From: Paracoccus acridae
Lineage (GTDB): Bacteria > Pseudomonadota > Alphaproteobacteria > Rhodobacterales > Rhodobacteraceae
NCBI RefSeq assembly: GCF_014642735.1
Contig: NZ_BMIV01000008.1
Location: forward strand, 1 to 64,000
Reading direction: 5' to 3'
Length of the DNA stretch: 64,000 nt
The notes under the pieces were generated by a model. The model made no database searches. It saw only the letters and a program-made list of their open reading frames with translations, and was not told the origin of the DNA. Shown here one piece after another: positions 8,601 through 16,960 of the stretch (positions are counted from its first letter, which is position 1; the number at the start of each line of letters is the position of its first letter). The translations under genes were made by a program, and so were the position numbers.

Positions 8601-9515
8601 ATGCAGATCTACCTTCCCATCGCAGAAGTGTCCGTCAATGCCTTCACGCTGATCGGACTTGGCGGGCTTGTCGGCGTGATGAGCGGGCTGTTCGGCGTGG
8701 GCGGCGGCTTTCTGATCACGCCGCTGTTGTTCTTTATCGGCATCCCGCCCCCCATCGCGGTGGCGACGGGCGCGAACCAGGTCGTCGCCTCGTCGGTTTC
8801 CGGCGTGCTGGCCCATGTCAAACGCAAGAGCGTGGATTTCCGCATGGGGGGCGTTCTGCTGGCGGGGGGCCTTGTCGGATCCTGGATGGGGGTCTGGGTC
8901 TTCACGCTGCTGCAGGAACTGGGCCAGGTCGATCTGGTCGTGCAGCTTTGCTATGTCGTGTTCCTGGGCCTGATCGGCGCGATGATGCTGCAGGAAAGCA
9001 TCCGCGCGCTGCGCCGGTCGTCCAAACCCGGCCATCGCAAGCGGCTGCACCAGCACAACTGGGTCCATCGCTGGCCGGTGAAGGTCAAGTTCCGCGCCTC
9101 GGGCCTGTATATCAGCGTCTTCCCCCCGCTTCTGGTGGGGCTTGCGGTCGGCGTCCTGGCCGCGATCATGGGGGTGGGCGGCGGCTTCATCATGGTGCCC
9201 GCGATGATCTATCTGCTGGGGATGCCGACCAAGGTCGTCGTCGGCACCTCGCTGTTCCAGATCACCTTCGTCACCGCCTTCACGACGCTGATGCACGCCG
9301 TCAGCTATAACACCGTGGACATCATGCTGGCGGTGCTGCTGATCCTAGGCGGGGTGGTGGGCGCGCAGTTCGGCACCACGCTTGGCGCCAAGCTGCGGGC
9401 CGAACAGCTGCGGATCCTGCTGGCGCTGCTGGTGCTGGCGGTCTGCGGCAAGCTGGCGCTGGATCTGTTCCTGACGCCGGACAACCTGTATGTCGTCCAG
9501 CCGGGTATCGGCTGA
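8601..9515 (+). CDS. TauE/SafE (TSUP) family membrane exporter
   Basis: 304 aa, integral inner-membrane protein with about eight hydrophobic segments. The duplicated TSUP signature is seen at both halves: LVGVMSGLFGVGGGF (about 24-38) and GVLAAIMGVGGGFIMVP (about 183-199). Family members export sulfite, sulfoacetate or related organosulfur anions. The substrate cannot be told from sequence. A basic loop (RRSSKPGHRKRLHQHN, about 137-152) separates the halves. The next gene, TIGR02186, shares the TGATG stop/start, an arrangement found in other alphaproteobacteria. Confidence 0.9.
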   Translation: MQIYLPIAEVSVNAFTLIGLGGLVGVMSGLFGVGGGFLITPLLFFIGIPPPIAVATGANQVVASSVSGVLAHVKRKSVDFRMGGVLLAGGLVGSWMGVWVFTLLQELGQVDLVVQLCYVVFLGLIGAMMLQESIRALRRSSKPGHRKRLHQHNWVHRWPVKVKFRASGLYISVFPPLLVGLAVGVLAAIMGVGGGFIMVPAMIYLLGMPTKVVVGTSLFQITFVTAFTTLMHAVSYNTVDIMLAVLLILGGVVGAQFGTTLGAKLRAEQLRILLALLVLAVCGKLALDLFLTPDNLYVVQPGIG

Positions 9516-10351
9516 TGCGGGGACGGATCGCCGCCTTGATGCTGCTGGTCTTGTCCTGCACGGCAAGCGCGCAATCGACCGTCCCGCCGGGCGGCGCCGA
9601 CGCCCTGCCGATCGAGGCCGGGCCGCCCGATGCGCCCCCTGCGGAAACCGTGGTGGCGGGGCTGTCCAGCGACAGCGTGGCGATCACCGCCAGCTTCGAC
9701 GGATCGGACATCCTGATCTATGGCGCGATCAAGCGCGAAAGCCCCATCCCCGAAGGTCCGCCCCTGCAGGTGATCGTCACGGTCGAGGCGCCGTCCAGCG
9801 GCGTCACGGTCTGGCGCAAGGAACGCAAGGCAGGGATCTGGGTCAATTCGCAATCCGTGCGGATCGGCGCGGCGCCGGGCTTCTATGCCGTTGCCACCTC
9901 GGCCGCGCTTGATGACATCCTGCTGCCCGAGGCCGACAATCGCTATCGAATTTCGCTTCCCTTGGCGATGCGGGCCTTTGCGGGCCAGGTCGCCGTCGAA
10001 AGCGCCGTTCCCTTCACCGAGGCCCTGATCCGCATCCGCGAGGACGAGGGCCTGTATCGCCTGGACGAAGGCAGCGTGTCGCTGATCGACCAGACCCTGT
10101 TCCGCGCCGATGTCAGCCTGCCCGCGAACCTGGTCGAAGGGGCCTACAAGACACGGATCTTCCTGCTGCGTGACGGGCATGTGATCGACGTTTTCGTGGC
10201 GCCGATCAACGTGCGCAAGGTCGGCCTGGAACGCTGGCTGTACCGGCTGGCCTTCGACCAGCCGTTTCTTTACGGCTTGATGTCGCTGCTTGTGGCGGTG
10301 GCCGCAGGCTGGGGGGCATCGGCGGCCTTCCAGAAGCTGCGGCGGCCCTAG
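9515..10351 (+). CDS. TIGR02186 family conserved membrane protein
   Basis: 278 aa. A signal peptide (LMLLVLSCTASA) is followed by a long exported domain, and one membrane helix stands near the C-terminus (FLYGLMSLLVAVAAGWGASAAF). This matches the alphaproteobacterial TIGR02186 proteins, whose function is unknown. It starts inside the stop codon of the TSUP exporter (TGATG), so the two are co-translated and probably act together, perhaps with this protein as the periplasmic partner of the exporter. That role is inference. Confidence 0.8.
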   Translation: MRGRIAALMLLVLSCTASAQSTVPPGGADALPIEAGPPDAPPAETVVAGLSSDSVAITASFDGSDILIYGAIKRESPIPEGPPLQVIVTVEAPSSGVTVWRKERKAGIWVNSQSVRIGAAPGFYAVATSAALDDILLPEADNRYRISLPLAMRAFAGQVAVESAVPFTEALIRIREDEGLYRLDEGSVSLIDQTLFRADVSLPANLVEGAYKTRIFLLRDGHVIDVFVAPINVRKVGLERWLYRLAFDQPFLYGLMSLLVAVAAGWGASAAFQKLRRP

Positions 10352-10369
10352 ACCGCCGCAGCGGGAAGG

Positions 10370-11326
10370 TCATCCCGCGATCAGTTCCGCCTGCCGCACG
10401 ATCACCTCGGCCTGCTTGATCGAGGCGATATCGACCAGCCGCCCCTTGTAGACCGTCGCGCCCGCGCCCTCGGCCTTGGCCTTTTCCATCGCGGCCAGGA
10501 TCTCTCGCGCCTCGGTGACGGCGGCTTCGCTGGGGGAAAAGACTTCGTTCGCAAGGGCGACCTGGCTGGGATGGATCGCCCATTTGCCGACCATGCCCAG
10601 GGTGGCGGACCGGCGGGCTTGGGCGATGAAGCCGTCCTGGTCGCTGAAATCGCCGAAAGGCCCGTCCACCGGCAGCAGCCCATGGGTGCGGCAGGCGGCG
10701 ACGATGGCCGTCTGCGCCCAGTGCCAAGGGTCGGGCCAGTATTTCTGCCCTTCGCGGATCATGTAATAGTTTTCCTGCGTCCCGCCGATGCCCGTGGTCG
10801 CCATGCCCATCGAGGCCGCGAAATCCGCGGCCCCAAGGCTAATCGCCTGCATCCGGGGGGATGAGGCGGCGATCTCCTCGACATGGCAGATGCCTGCCGC
10901 GCTTTCGATGATCACCTCGAAATTGATGCGCTTGGTGCGACCCTTGGCGCGTTCGATGGCGGTCACCAGGGCGTCCACCGCATAGATGTCGCTGGCGTTC
11001 CCGGCCTTGGGGATCATGATCTGGTCCAGCCTGTCGCCCGCCTGTTCCAGCAGATCCACCACGTCGCGATACCAGAAGGGCGTATCCAAGCCGTTGATCC
11101 TGACCGAAAGCGTCTTGTCGCCCCAGTCGATGTCGCCGATGGCCTGGATGATGTTGGCCCGTGCCCGATCCTTGTCGGCGGGGGCAACCGAATCCTCCAG
11201 ATCCAGGTTGATCACGTCGGCGGCGGACTTTGCCATCTTCTCGAACAGGCTCTCGCGCGAGCCGGGGCCGAACAGCTGGCAGCGGTTGAGACGGGCAGGG
11301 GGCAGAGGCTGGGTGCGAAAGCTCAT
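10370..11326 (-). CDS. mcl1: L-malyl-CoA/beta-methylmalyl-CoA lyase
   Basis: 318 aa of the HpcH/HpaI aldolase/citrate-lyase family. The enzyme cleaves malyl-CoA and beta-methylmalyl-CoA to glyoxylate plus acetyl- or propionyl-CoA, a step of the ethylmalonyl-CoA pathway. Motifs are INLDLEDSVAP (acid residue that binds Mg), a conserved LSVRINGL substrate Arg, FEVIIESAAG and SLGAADFAASMGM. The sequence closely resembles the Rhodobacter enzyme as I recall it, including its C-terminus (ASIKQAEVIVRQAELI). Two ATGs are possible. I chose 11326 because GGAAC stands at proper distance; the ATG at 11332 would touch it. The gene is convergent with the TIGR02186 gene and divergent from the aminotransferase gene. 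Confidence 0.93.
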   Translation of the reverse strand: MSFRTQPLPPARLNRCQLFGPGSRESLFEKMAKSAADVINLDLEDSVAPADKDRARANIIQAIGDIDWGDKTLSVRINGLDTPFWYRDVVDLLEQAGDRLDQIMIPKAGNASDIYAVDALVTAIERAKGRTKRINFEVIIESAAGICHVEEIAASSPRMQAISLGAADFAASMGMATTGIGGTQENYYMIREGQKYWPDPWHWAQTAIVAACRTHGLLPVDGPFGDFSDQDGFIAQARRSATLGMVGKWAIHPSQVALANEVFSPSEAAVTEAREILAAMEKAKAEGAGATVYKGRLVDIASIKQAEVIVRQAELIAG

Positions 11327-11469
11327 GGACATGTTCCGAAAAGATTTGCGTCGATGCCAGCAATATTCTTTCGCACCTGCAGCATCAAGCCCGGACCTTG
11401 GTTTGTCTTGACGACGCGGCGCTTTGGGCGCAGGACCGCTGCCACAACCGCGGAACCGAAGGGGACACC

Positions 11470-12330
11470 ATGACGCGCACGGTCTATGTAAACGGCGAGT
11501 ACCTGCCCGAGGATCAGGCCACGATCTCGATCTTCGACCGGGGGTTCCTGATGGCCGACGGCGTCTATGAGGTTGTCAGCGTTCTGGATGGCAAGCTGCT
11601 GGATTTCGAAGGTCATATGGTCCGGCTGAAGCGGTCGCTGGGCGAACTGGCGATGGACAACCCGCTGTCGGACGACGAATACCTTCGGGCCTTCCGCGCC
11701 CTGGTGGAAAAGAACGCGATCACCGACGGGCTTGTCTATCTGCAGGTCACGCGGGGCAATCCGGGCGACCGCGACTTTGCCTATCCCCCGGCGGGCACCG
11801 GGCCCACGGTGGTGATGTTCACGCAATCCAAGCCCGGCCTTGCGGATGCACCTGCGGCAAAAACGGGCTGGAAGGTCATCAGCATCGAGGATGCGCGTTG
11901 GGCGCGCCGCGACATCAAGACGGTGCAGTTGCTTTATCCGTCCATGGCCAAGATGGAGGCCAAGGCCCGCGGTGTGGACGACGCCTGGATGGTCGAGGAC
12001 GGCCTGGTCACCGAGGGCACCAGCAACAACGCCTATATCGTCAAGAACGGCACCATCGTCACCCGCGCGCTGTCGAACGACATCCTGCACGGCATCACCC
12101 GCGCCGCTGTGCTTCGCTTTGCCGCCGAGGCGCAGATGCAGGTCGAGGAACGCAGCTTCACGATCGCGGAAGCGCAAGACGCAGACGAGGCCTTCATCAC
12201 CTCGGCTTCGGCTTTCGTGATGCCGGTGGTGGAAATCGACGGGGCGGCCGTGGGGACGGGGCAGGTGGGCCCGGTGGCGACCCGCCTGCGCGAGATCTAT
12301 CTGGAGGAAAGCCGCAAGGCCGCGGTCTGA
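11470..12330 (+). CDS. dat: D-amino acid aminotransferase (class IV PLP enzyme)
   Basis: 286 aa. It transfers amino groups between D-amino acids and 2-oxo acids, giving D-Ala or D-Glu for the cell wall. Class IV features are FDRGFLMADGVYEVV near the N-terminus, the PLP Lys in DIKTVQLLYPSMAKMEAK, and the phosphate-cup EGTSNNAYIV. The start ATG (11470) follows GGGGACACC; upstream in-frame sequence is not conserved-looking. A branched-chain or aminodeoxychorismate-lyase member of the same class is the alternative, but the Lys context and overall pattern fit D-amino acid transaminase best. Confidence 0.88.
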   Translation: MTRTVYVNGEYLPEDQATISIFDRGFLMADGVYEVVSVLDGKLLDFEGHMVRLKRSLGELAMDNPLSDDEYLRAFRALVEKNAITDGLVYLQVTRGNPGDRDFAYPPAGTGPTVVMFTQSKPGLADAPAAKTGWKVISIEDARWARRDIKTVQLLYPSMAKMEAKARGVDDAWMVEDGLVTEGTSNNAYIVKNGTIVTRALSNDILHGITRAAVLRFAAEAQMQVEERSFTIAEAQDADEAFITSASAFVMPVVEIDGAAVGTGQVGPVATRLREIYLEESRKAAV

Positions 12331-12339
12331 GCCGGATTT

Positions 12340-12419
12340 CCTGCCCTTGCGGGCAGGCGAAGGCCGGGGGCTGACTGCCCCCGGACCCCCGTGGATATTT
12401 CCACACAGAAGATGAAGCG
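12340..12419. repeat. Intergenic inverted repeats including a Rhodobacteraceae-type REP-like element
   Basis: Between two convergent genes lie a 7-bp hairpin (CCTGCCC/GGGCAGG, 12340-12357) and a second block with GGGGGCTGACTGCCCCC, then GGACCCCCGTGGATATTT and ACAGAAGATGAAG. The second block looks like a short element often seen between genes in Rhodobacteraceae genomes (recalled, not searched). It can act as a bidirectional terminator. Only one copy is in this window. Confidence 0.5.
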
Positions 12420-12435
12420 GGGGTGGGACTGCCGC

Positions 12436-13344
12436 CTAGGCCAGGCCTTCGGACCCGCGCACCAGCCGAGCCCCGCCGCGATCCTGCATCAGGCGCGCGG
12501 CATCGGGGCCGGGCGAGGGCAGGGCCAGCACCGCGTCGCGCAGCACGTTGATCGCATCCTCGCCCCTGGGCAGGGTCGCGGGGTCGATGGGGGCACCCAC
12601 GGTGATGCGGTAAGGCTGGCTGCGCTTGTTCAGGACCTCGTTGAACAGGGTCACGTCCCGTAGTGTGGGATGGACCGCGTCCAGCAGGTAGAACAGCGCC
12701 GAGTTGCGCGCCCGGATGTTCATCGGGATGACCGGCACGCCGAACTTGCGCGCGATCATCGCGGCGCTTGCCATCCAGGGCCGTTCGTGCAGCGTCAGCC
12801 CCTGCCGCTTGGCCAGACGGCCTGACGGAAAGATCAGCCCGATCCGGCCCGCCGCCAAGGCCTCGCGCGTGTAATCCATCGTGGCCTTGGTCTTGGCATG
12901 GCTGCGCTTTTCCATGCGCCATTCCACGCCTGCGATCAAATCCGCCGTCTGCGGCAGCACGCGGATCATGTCGTGGTTGGCATAGATGAACAGGTCGTCG
13001 CGCAGATGCGACATCAACGCATGGACGACGATCCCGTCCGCGATGCCCGTGGGGTGGTTCGACACGATCAACGCGGGGCCGGTCGCGGGGATATGCTCCA
13101 TCCCCTCGACCCGGACATCGCGGACGATCAGGTCGGTCATGCGGCGCATGATCTCGGGGGTGGGCAGATCCCGGAACTCGGCACCCAGCCGGATCGTGGT
13201 CGGATAGCGCAGCAGGCCCATCATCGCCCATTTGGCGATGCGGTGATGCGGCTTGCCGGAATAAAGCCAAGGCGCCCGTTCTGCGATCAGCGGGTCCAGG
13301 CGGGCCTGCATCTCGGCCCTGGCATCGGCGTAACGGTCAGTCAT
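12436..13344 (-). CDS. Acyltransferase of the PlsC/LPLAT family
   Basis: 302 aa. Probable lysophospholipid (1-acyl-glycerol-3-phosphate-type) acyltransferase at the inner membrane. The catalytic motif is NHPTGIADG, with His and Asp five residues apart rather than the usual four, a variant found in a subgroup of these enzymes. The FPSGRLAK block corresponds to the conserved FPEG/R substrate-binding motif. The exact acceptor is not deducible. The start ATG (13344) has AAAGGCCGGG upstream. The gene lies downstream of pepN on the same strand, with 42 bases between them. Confidence 0.8.
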   Translation of the reverse strand: MTDRYADARAEMQARLDPLIAERAPWLYSGKPHHRIAKWAMMGLLRYPTTIRLGAEFRDLPTPEIMRRMTDLIVRDVRVEGMEHIPATGPALIVSNHPTGIADGIVVHALMSHLRDDLFIYANHDMIRVLPQTADLIAGVEWRMEKRSHAKTKATMDYTREALAAGRIGLIFPSGRLAKRQGLTLHERPWMASAAMIARKFGVPVIPMNIRARNSALFYLLDAVHPTLRDVTLFNEVLNKRSQPYRITVGAPIDPATLPRGEDAINVLRDAVLALPSPGPDAARLMQDRGGARLVRGSEGLA

Positions 13345-13386
13345 CCCGGCCTTTCTGCCCCGCTGCCGGGGCGCCCGCAACCGCGA

Positions 13387-15978
13387 TCATCGACCGGCGG
13401 CGATCATCCGCGACACCATCTCGCGGGTGTTCTTGCTCAAACCCTGGACTGCGGCGATTCGTTCCAATGCCGCCAAGGCCTTGGCGCGACGACCCGCGTC
13501 GTATCGGGTCCAGGTTTCGAAGGCAGTGGACATGCGGGCGGCAATCTGCGGGTTCACGGGATCCATGCGCATCAGCCAATCGGCCACGAAGTCGTAACCC
13601 GATCCGTCGGCGGCGTGGAAACCGGCATGGTTGGCCGAAAGCCCGCCGATCAGCGCGCGGAACCGATTGGGGTTCTTCCAGTCGAAATCCTTCCGCTGCG
13701 ACAGGCTGCGGGCGACCTGTGCGGCCTGCGCGGGCGGCGCTGCCATCGGCTGGACGGAAAACCACTTGTCCATCACCAAACGGTTGTCCGCAAACAGGTC
13801 ATGCAGCGCAGTCAGTTCCGCCTGCCCGCGTCCGCGCCGCAGCAGAGCCGTCAAGGCGGCGATGCGTTCGGTCATGTTGCCTGTGACACCGAACAGGACC
13901 TCGGCCCGTTCGCCGCCGTCGATGCGGGTCAGCAGTGCCAACACCGCGTTGCGCAACGACCGGCGCGCAGCGTCGGCAGCATCGGGACGATAGGGGCCTT
14001 CGACCGTCATGGCGGTATAAAGGCGCGACAGCAGGTCCAGATGCGTCTCGGCTAGGTCGCGGGCCAGGGATTCGCGTGCCGCATGGATCGCGTCGGGATC
14101 GGGGGTGATGCCCTGGTTGAACAAGCGGGTGGCGATCTCCTCCTCTCCGGGCAGGCTCAGGCACAAGGCGCGGAAGGCGGGGTCTGCGCTGTCATCGGCG
14201 ATCAGGCGGCCGATCGCCTCGACATAGTCGCGGGTCACCGGCTGCCCCTGCGAGGCCGCAATCAGGGCCGACAGCGCCAGGTCGCGGCCAGCCTCCCACC
14301 GGGCAAAGGGATCGGTGTCATGGGCCAGCAGGAAGGCGCGTGTGGCGTCGTCCAACCGGCGGGACAAGATGACAGGCGCGGAAAAGCCGCGCAGGACCGA
14401 TACGACCGGGCGCGCACCCAAGCCATCGAAGGTGAAGGACTGCTTCGCCTCGGTCATTTCCAGCACCTGGGTGGGCGCGACTTCATCCCCGTTGGGACCT
14501 ATCAGGCCCAGGGCGATGGGGATCACGCGCGGCAGTTTTTCGGTCTGTCTGGGCGTGGCGGGTGTTTCCTGGGTGAAGGTCAGCGCCAGGGTGCCGCCTG
14601 CTTCGGCGGGTTGCCAATCCTCGGCCATCGTCAGGCGGGGCGTTCCGGCATCGGTATACCACCGCTTGAACTGGGTCAGGTCGCGTCCGGTCGCGTCCTC
14701 GAAGACCTTCAACCAGTCCTCGATGGTGGCCGCGTCTCCGTCATGGCGGTTGAAGTAAAGATCGAGCGCCCGGCGATAACCATCGTCCCCGACAAGGCGC
14801 TTCAGCATCCCGATCACCTCGGCGCCCTTTTCATAGACGGTCGCGGTGTAGAAATTGTTGATCTCCTCGTATCGGTCGGGACGCGGGGGATGGGCAAGCG
14901 GTCCCTGATCCTCGCGGAACTGGCGGGCGCGCAGGGCCTGGACATCCTCGATGCGCTTGACTGCCGCCGACCGCATGTCGGACGTGAACTGCTGGTCGCG
15001 GAAGACCGTCAACCCTTCCTTGAGGCAAAGCTGGAACCAGTCGCGGCAGGTGATGCGGTTGCCGGTCCAGTTGTGGAAATATTCATGGGCGATCACAGCC
15101 TCGATCCGTTCGTAATCGCCGTCCGTCGCGGTTTCCGGGCTGGCCAGCACCAGTTTCGAGTTGAAGATGTTCAACCCCTTGTTTTCCATGGCCCCCATGT
15201 TGAAGTCATCGACCGCAACGATGTTGAACACGTCCAGGTCGTATTCGCGGCCATAGACATCCTCGTCCCATTTCATCGACTTGATGAGGGATTCCATCGC
15301 AAAGCCGGCGCGATCCTGATCGCCGGGCCGCACCCAGACGTTCAGCGCGACCTTGCGGCCCGACCGGGTGGTGAAGCTGTCGCTGACCGCGACCAGATCG
15401 CCCGCGACAAGCGCGAACAGATAGGACGGTTTGGGCCAGGGGTCGTGCCATTCGGCGCGGCCCTGCGACTGGCCGACCGGGTTGCCGTTCGACAGCAGCA
15501 CCGGCAGGTCGCTGTCGATGGTGACGTGGAATGTCGCCATCACATCGGGACGGTCGGGATAGAAGGTGATGTGGCGGAACCCCTCGGCCTCGCATTGGGT
15601 GCAGAACATCTCGTTCGAGATATACAGCCCCTCGAAGGCCGTGTTCGCGGACGGATCGATGCCCACCTCGGTTTCCAGAAGGAAGGAATGGCGGGGCAGG
15701 GCGGCTGCGGTGATCGTCAAGGTTTCACCCTCGCGCCGGACATGCGCGGGGTCGGGCACCGCGCCGTCGATCGTCAGGGACAGCAGCCGGACCCCCTTGC
15801 CGCCATCCAGAACAAGGTCCTCGGGCCGGTCTGGATGGCGCGGCGCCAGCGACAAGGCGGTCAGCACGCGGGTATCCGTGGCCGAAAGGCGGAACGTCAT
15901 GCGGGTTGACGACAAAACAAAGGGATAAGGGCGATAGTCGGCAAGAAATTGCACATTCTGCCCGGTTGTCGTGGTCAT
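13387..15978 (-). CDS. pepN: Aminopeptidase N (M1 zinc peptidase)
   Basis: 863 aa, close to the 870 residues of the E. coli enzyme. It removes N-terminal residues from peptides in the cytosol. The exopeptidase motif is GAMENKGLN and the zinc site is HEYFHNWTGN followed by the distal Glu in CLKEGLTVFRDQQF. The bacterial PepN C-terminal helical domain is present to the end. The start ATG (15978) is chosen because MTTTTGQNVQFLADYRPYPF is a normal PepN N-terminus and GGGGATGCC precedes it; the longer frame adds a basic, unrelated 66-residue extension. Confidence 0.97.
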   Translation of the reverse strand: MTTTTGQNVQFLADYRPYPFVLSSTRMTFRLSATDTRVLTALSLAPRHPDRPEDLVLDGGKGVRLLSLTIDGAVPDPAHVRREGETLTITAAALPRHSFLLETEVGIDPSANTAFEGLYISNEMFCTQCEAEGFRHITFYPDRPDVMATFHVTIDSDLPVLLSNGNPVGQSQGRAEWHDPWPKPSYLFALVAGDLVAVSDSFTTRSGRKVALNVWVRPGDQDRAGFAMESLIKSMKWDEDVYGREYDLDVFNIVAVDDFNMGAMENKGLNIFNSKLVLASPETATDGDYERIEAVIAHEYFHNWTGNRITCRDWFQLCLKEGLTVFRDQQFTSDMRSAAVKRIEDVQALRARQFREDQGPLAHPPRPDRYEEINNFYTATVYEKGAEVIGMLKRLVGDDGYRRALDLYFNRHDGDAATIEDWLKVFEDATGRDLTQFKRWYTDAGTPRLTMAEDWQPAEAGGTLALTFTQETPATPRQTEKLPRVIPIALGLIGPNGDEVAPTQVLEMTEAKQSFTFDGLGARPVVSVLRGFSAPVILSRRLDDATRAFLLAHDTDPFARWEAGRDLALSALIAASQGQPVTRDYVEAIGRLIADDSADPAFRALCLSLPGEEEIATRLFNQGITPDPDAIHAARESLARDLAETHLDLLSRLYTAMTVEGPYRPDAADAARRSLRNAVLALLTRIDGGERAEVLFGVTGNMTERIAALTALLRRGRGQAELTALHDLFADNRLVMDKWFSVQPMAAPPAQAAQVARSLSQRKDFDWKNPNRFRALIGGLSANHAGFHAADGSGYDFVADWLMRMDPVNPQIAARMSTAFETWTRYDAGRRAKALAALERIAAVQGLSKNTREMVSRMIAAGR

Positions 15979-16178
15979 GGCATCCCCGCCTTGAAAAAGC
16001 TGCCCCGCCGCGCGGAACTTCATCTTGTCCAACGTGTTAGTCGCCTGAAGGCCGGGTCGCAAGTCGGCTGGTTCAACCTCTGGGTCCGTTCGGTATGATT
16101 GACACGGGACCACCGGCAGAACACATCTGCGGCGACGCTTAAACCGGTGTCTCATCATAGAACTTTTGGAGGCCAGCA

Positions 16179-16787
16179 ATGACCTATGACCCGAACGATC
16201 CGAACCGCACTCGCCCGGCGGATCCCGCGCGTCCTGCCGACCCGCTTGTCCGAAACGAAACCTATGTCGAGCCGGTCGAGCGTCGCTCCTCGCCGCTGCC
16301 GTTGATCATCGGCGTTCTTCTGGCGCTTGCGCTGGCCTACTTCGTGCTGCAGCGCTTCACCGGCGACGATACCGTCGCGGTTGACGGAGACACGACCACG
16401 GTGACGACCACCGACGCGCCCGCAACCGGCGCCGGCAGCGATGCGGCCGCCGATGCCGAAGCCGCCGCGGAGGACGCCGAGGCTGCCGCGGACAATGCGG
16501 CCGCCGCGACGGAAGAGGCTGCGGATGATGCAGCGGCAGCCGCCGAGAATGCCGCCGAAAACGCCGCGTCTGCCGCCGACAGCGCCGCCGATGCGGCCGG
16601 CACCGCCGCCGAGAATGCAGCCGACGCCGCCAGCGATGCGGCCGACGATGCAGCCGCCGCCGCTGCGGATACGGCCAGCGATGTGGGTGAGGCCGTGGAC
16701 GACGCGGTTTCGGTCGAGGAACCGGCCACCACCACGCCTCCTGCCACGACGACTCCCGCGCCGGCAACCACGGCGCCGGCGAACTGA
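16179..16787 (+). CDS. Single-pass membrane protein with alanine-rich acidic tail
   Basis: 202 aa. The hydrophilic N-terminus (about 1-45, rich in Asp, Pro, Arg) is followed by one membrane helix (LPLIIGVLLALALAYFVLQ, about 46-64) and a long low-complexity stretch (about 85-178) made almost only of Ala with Asp and Glu. This stretch is likely a continuous helix or coiled coil. A Thr/Pro tail ends the protein. The arrangement suggests an envelope spacer, but no family function is known to me. TTTTGGAGG stands upstream of the ATG. A strong terminator follows. The gene is divergent from pepN with a 200-base promoter region. Confidence 0.75.
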   Translation: MTYDPNDPNRTRPADPARPADPLVRNETYVEPVERRSSPLPLIIGVLLALALAYFVLQRFTGDDTVAVDGDTTTVTTTDAPATGAGSDAAADAEAAAEDAEAAADNAAAATEEAADDAAAAAENAAENAASAADSAADAAGTAAENAADAASDAADDAAAAAADTASDVGEAVDDAVSVEEPATTTPPATTTPAPATTAPAN

Positions 16788-16810
16788 TCGTTCGGCATAA
16801 GCAGGACATG

Positions 16811-16843
16811 CGCCCGAGGCCGGCCGGCCTCGGGCGTTTTCTT
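16811..16843 (+). terminator. Rho-independent terminator
   Basis: A perfect 13-bp inverted repeat (CGCCCGAGGCCGG/CCGGCCTCGGGCG) is followed by TTTTCTTT, 23 bases after the alanine-rich gene. Confidence 0.85.
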
Positions 16844-16960
16844 TGTGCGTCACGGCGGCATTCGACATTTGTCCTGCATGGGCCACGCACGGACTTGTGA
16901 AAGAATATTTCGCGATGCTATCTGTCACCCGGAACAAAGCGAGCGGGGGGCAACACAGCC

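Noticed and set aside
14083..15909. A 608-codon open frame on the plus strand, opposite pepN
   Set aside because: It is the antisense of a clear M1 aminopeptidase; long open antisense frames arise from GC-rich third positions, and the product has no recognisable motif.
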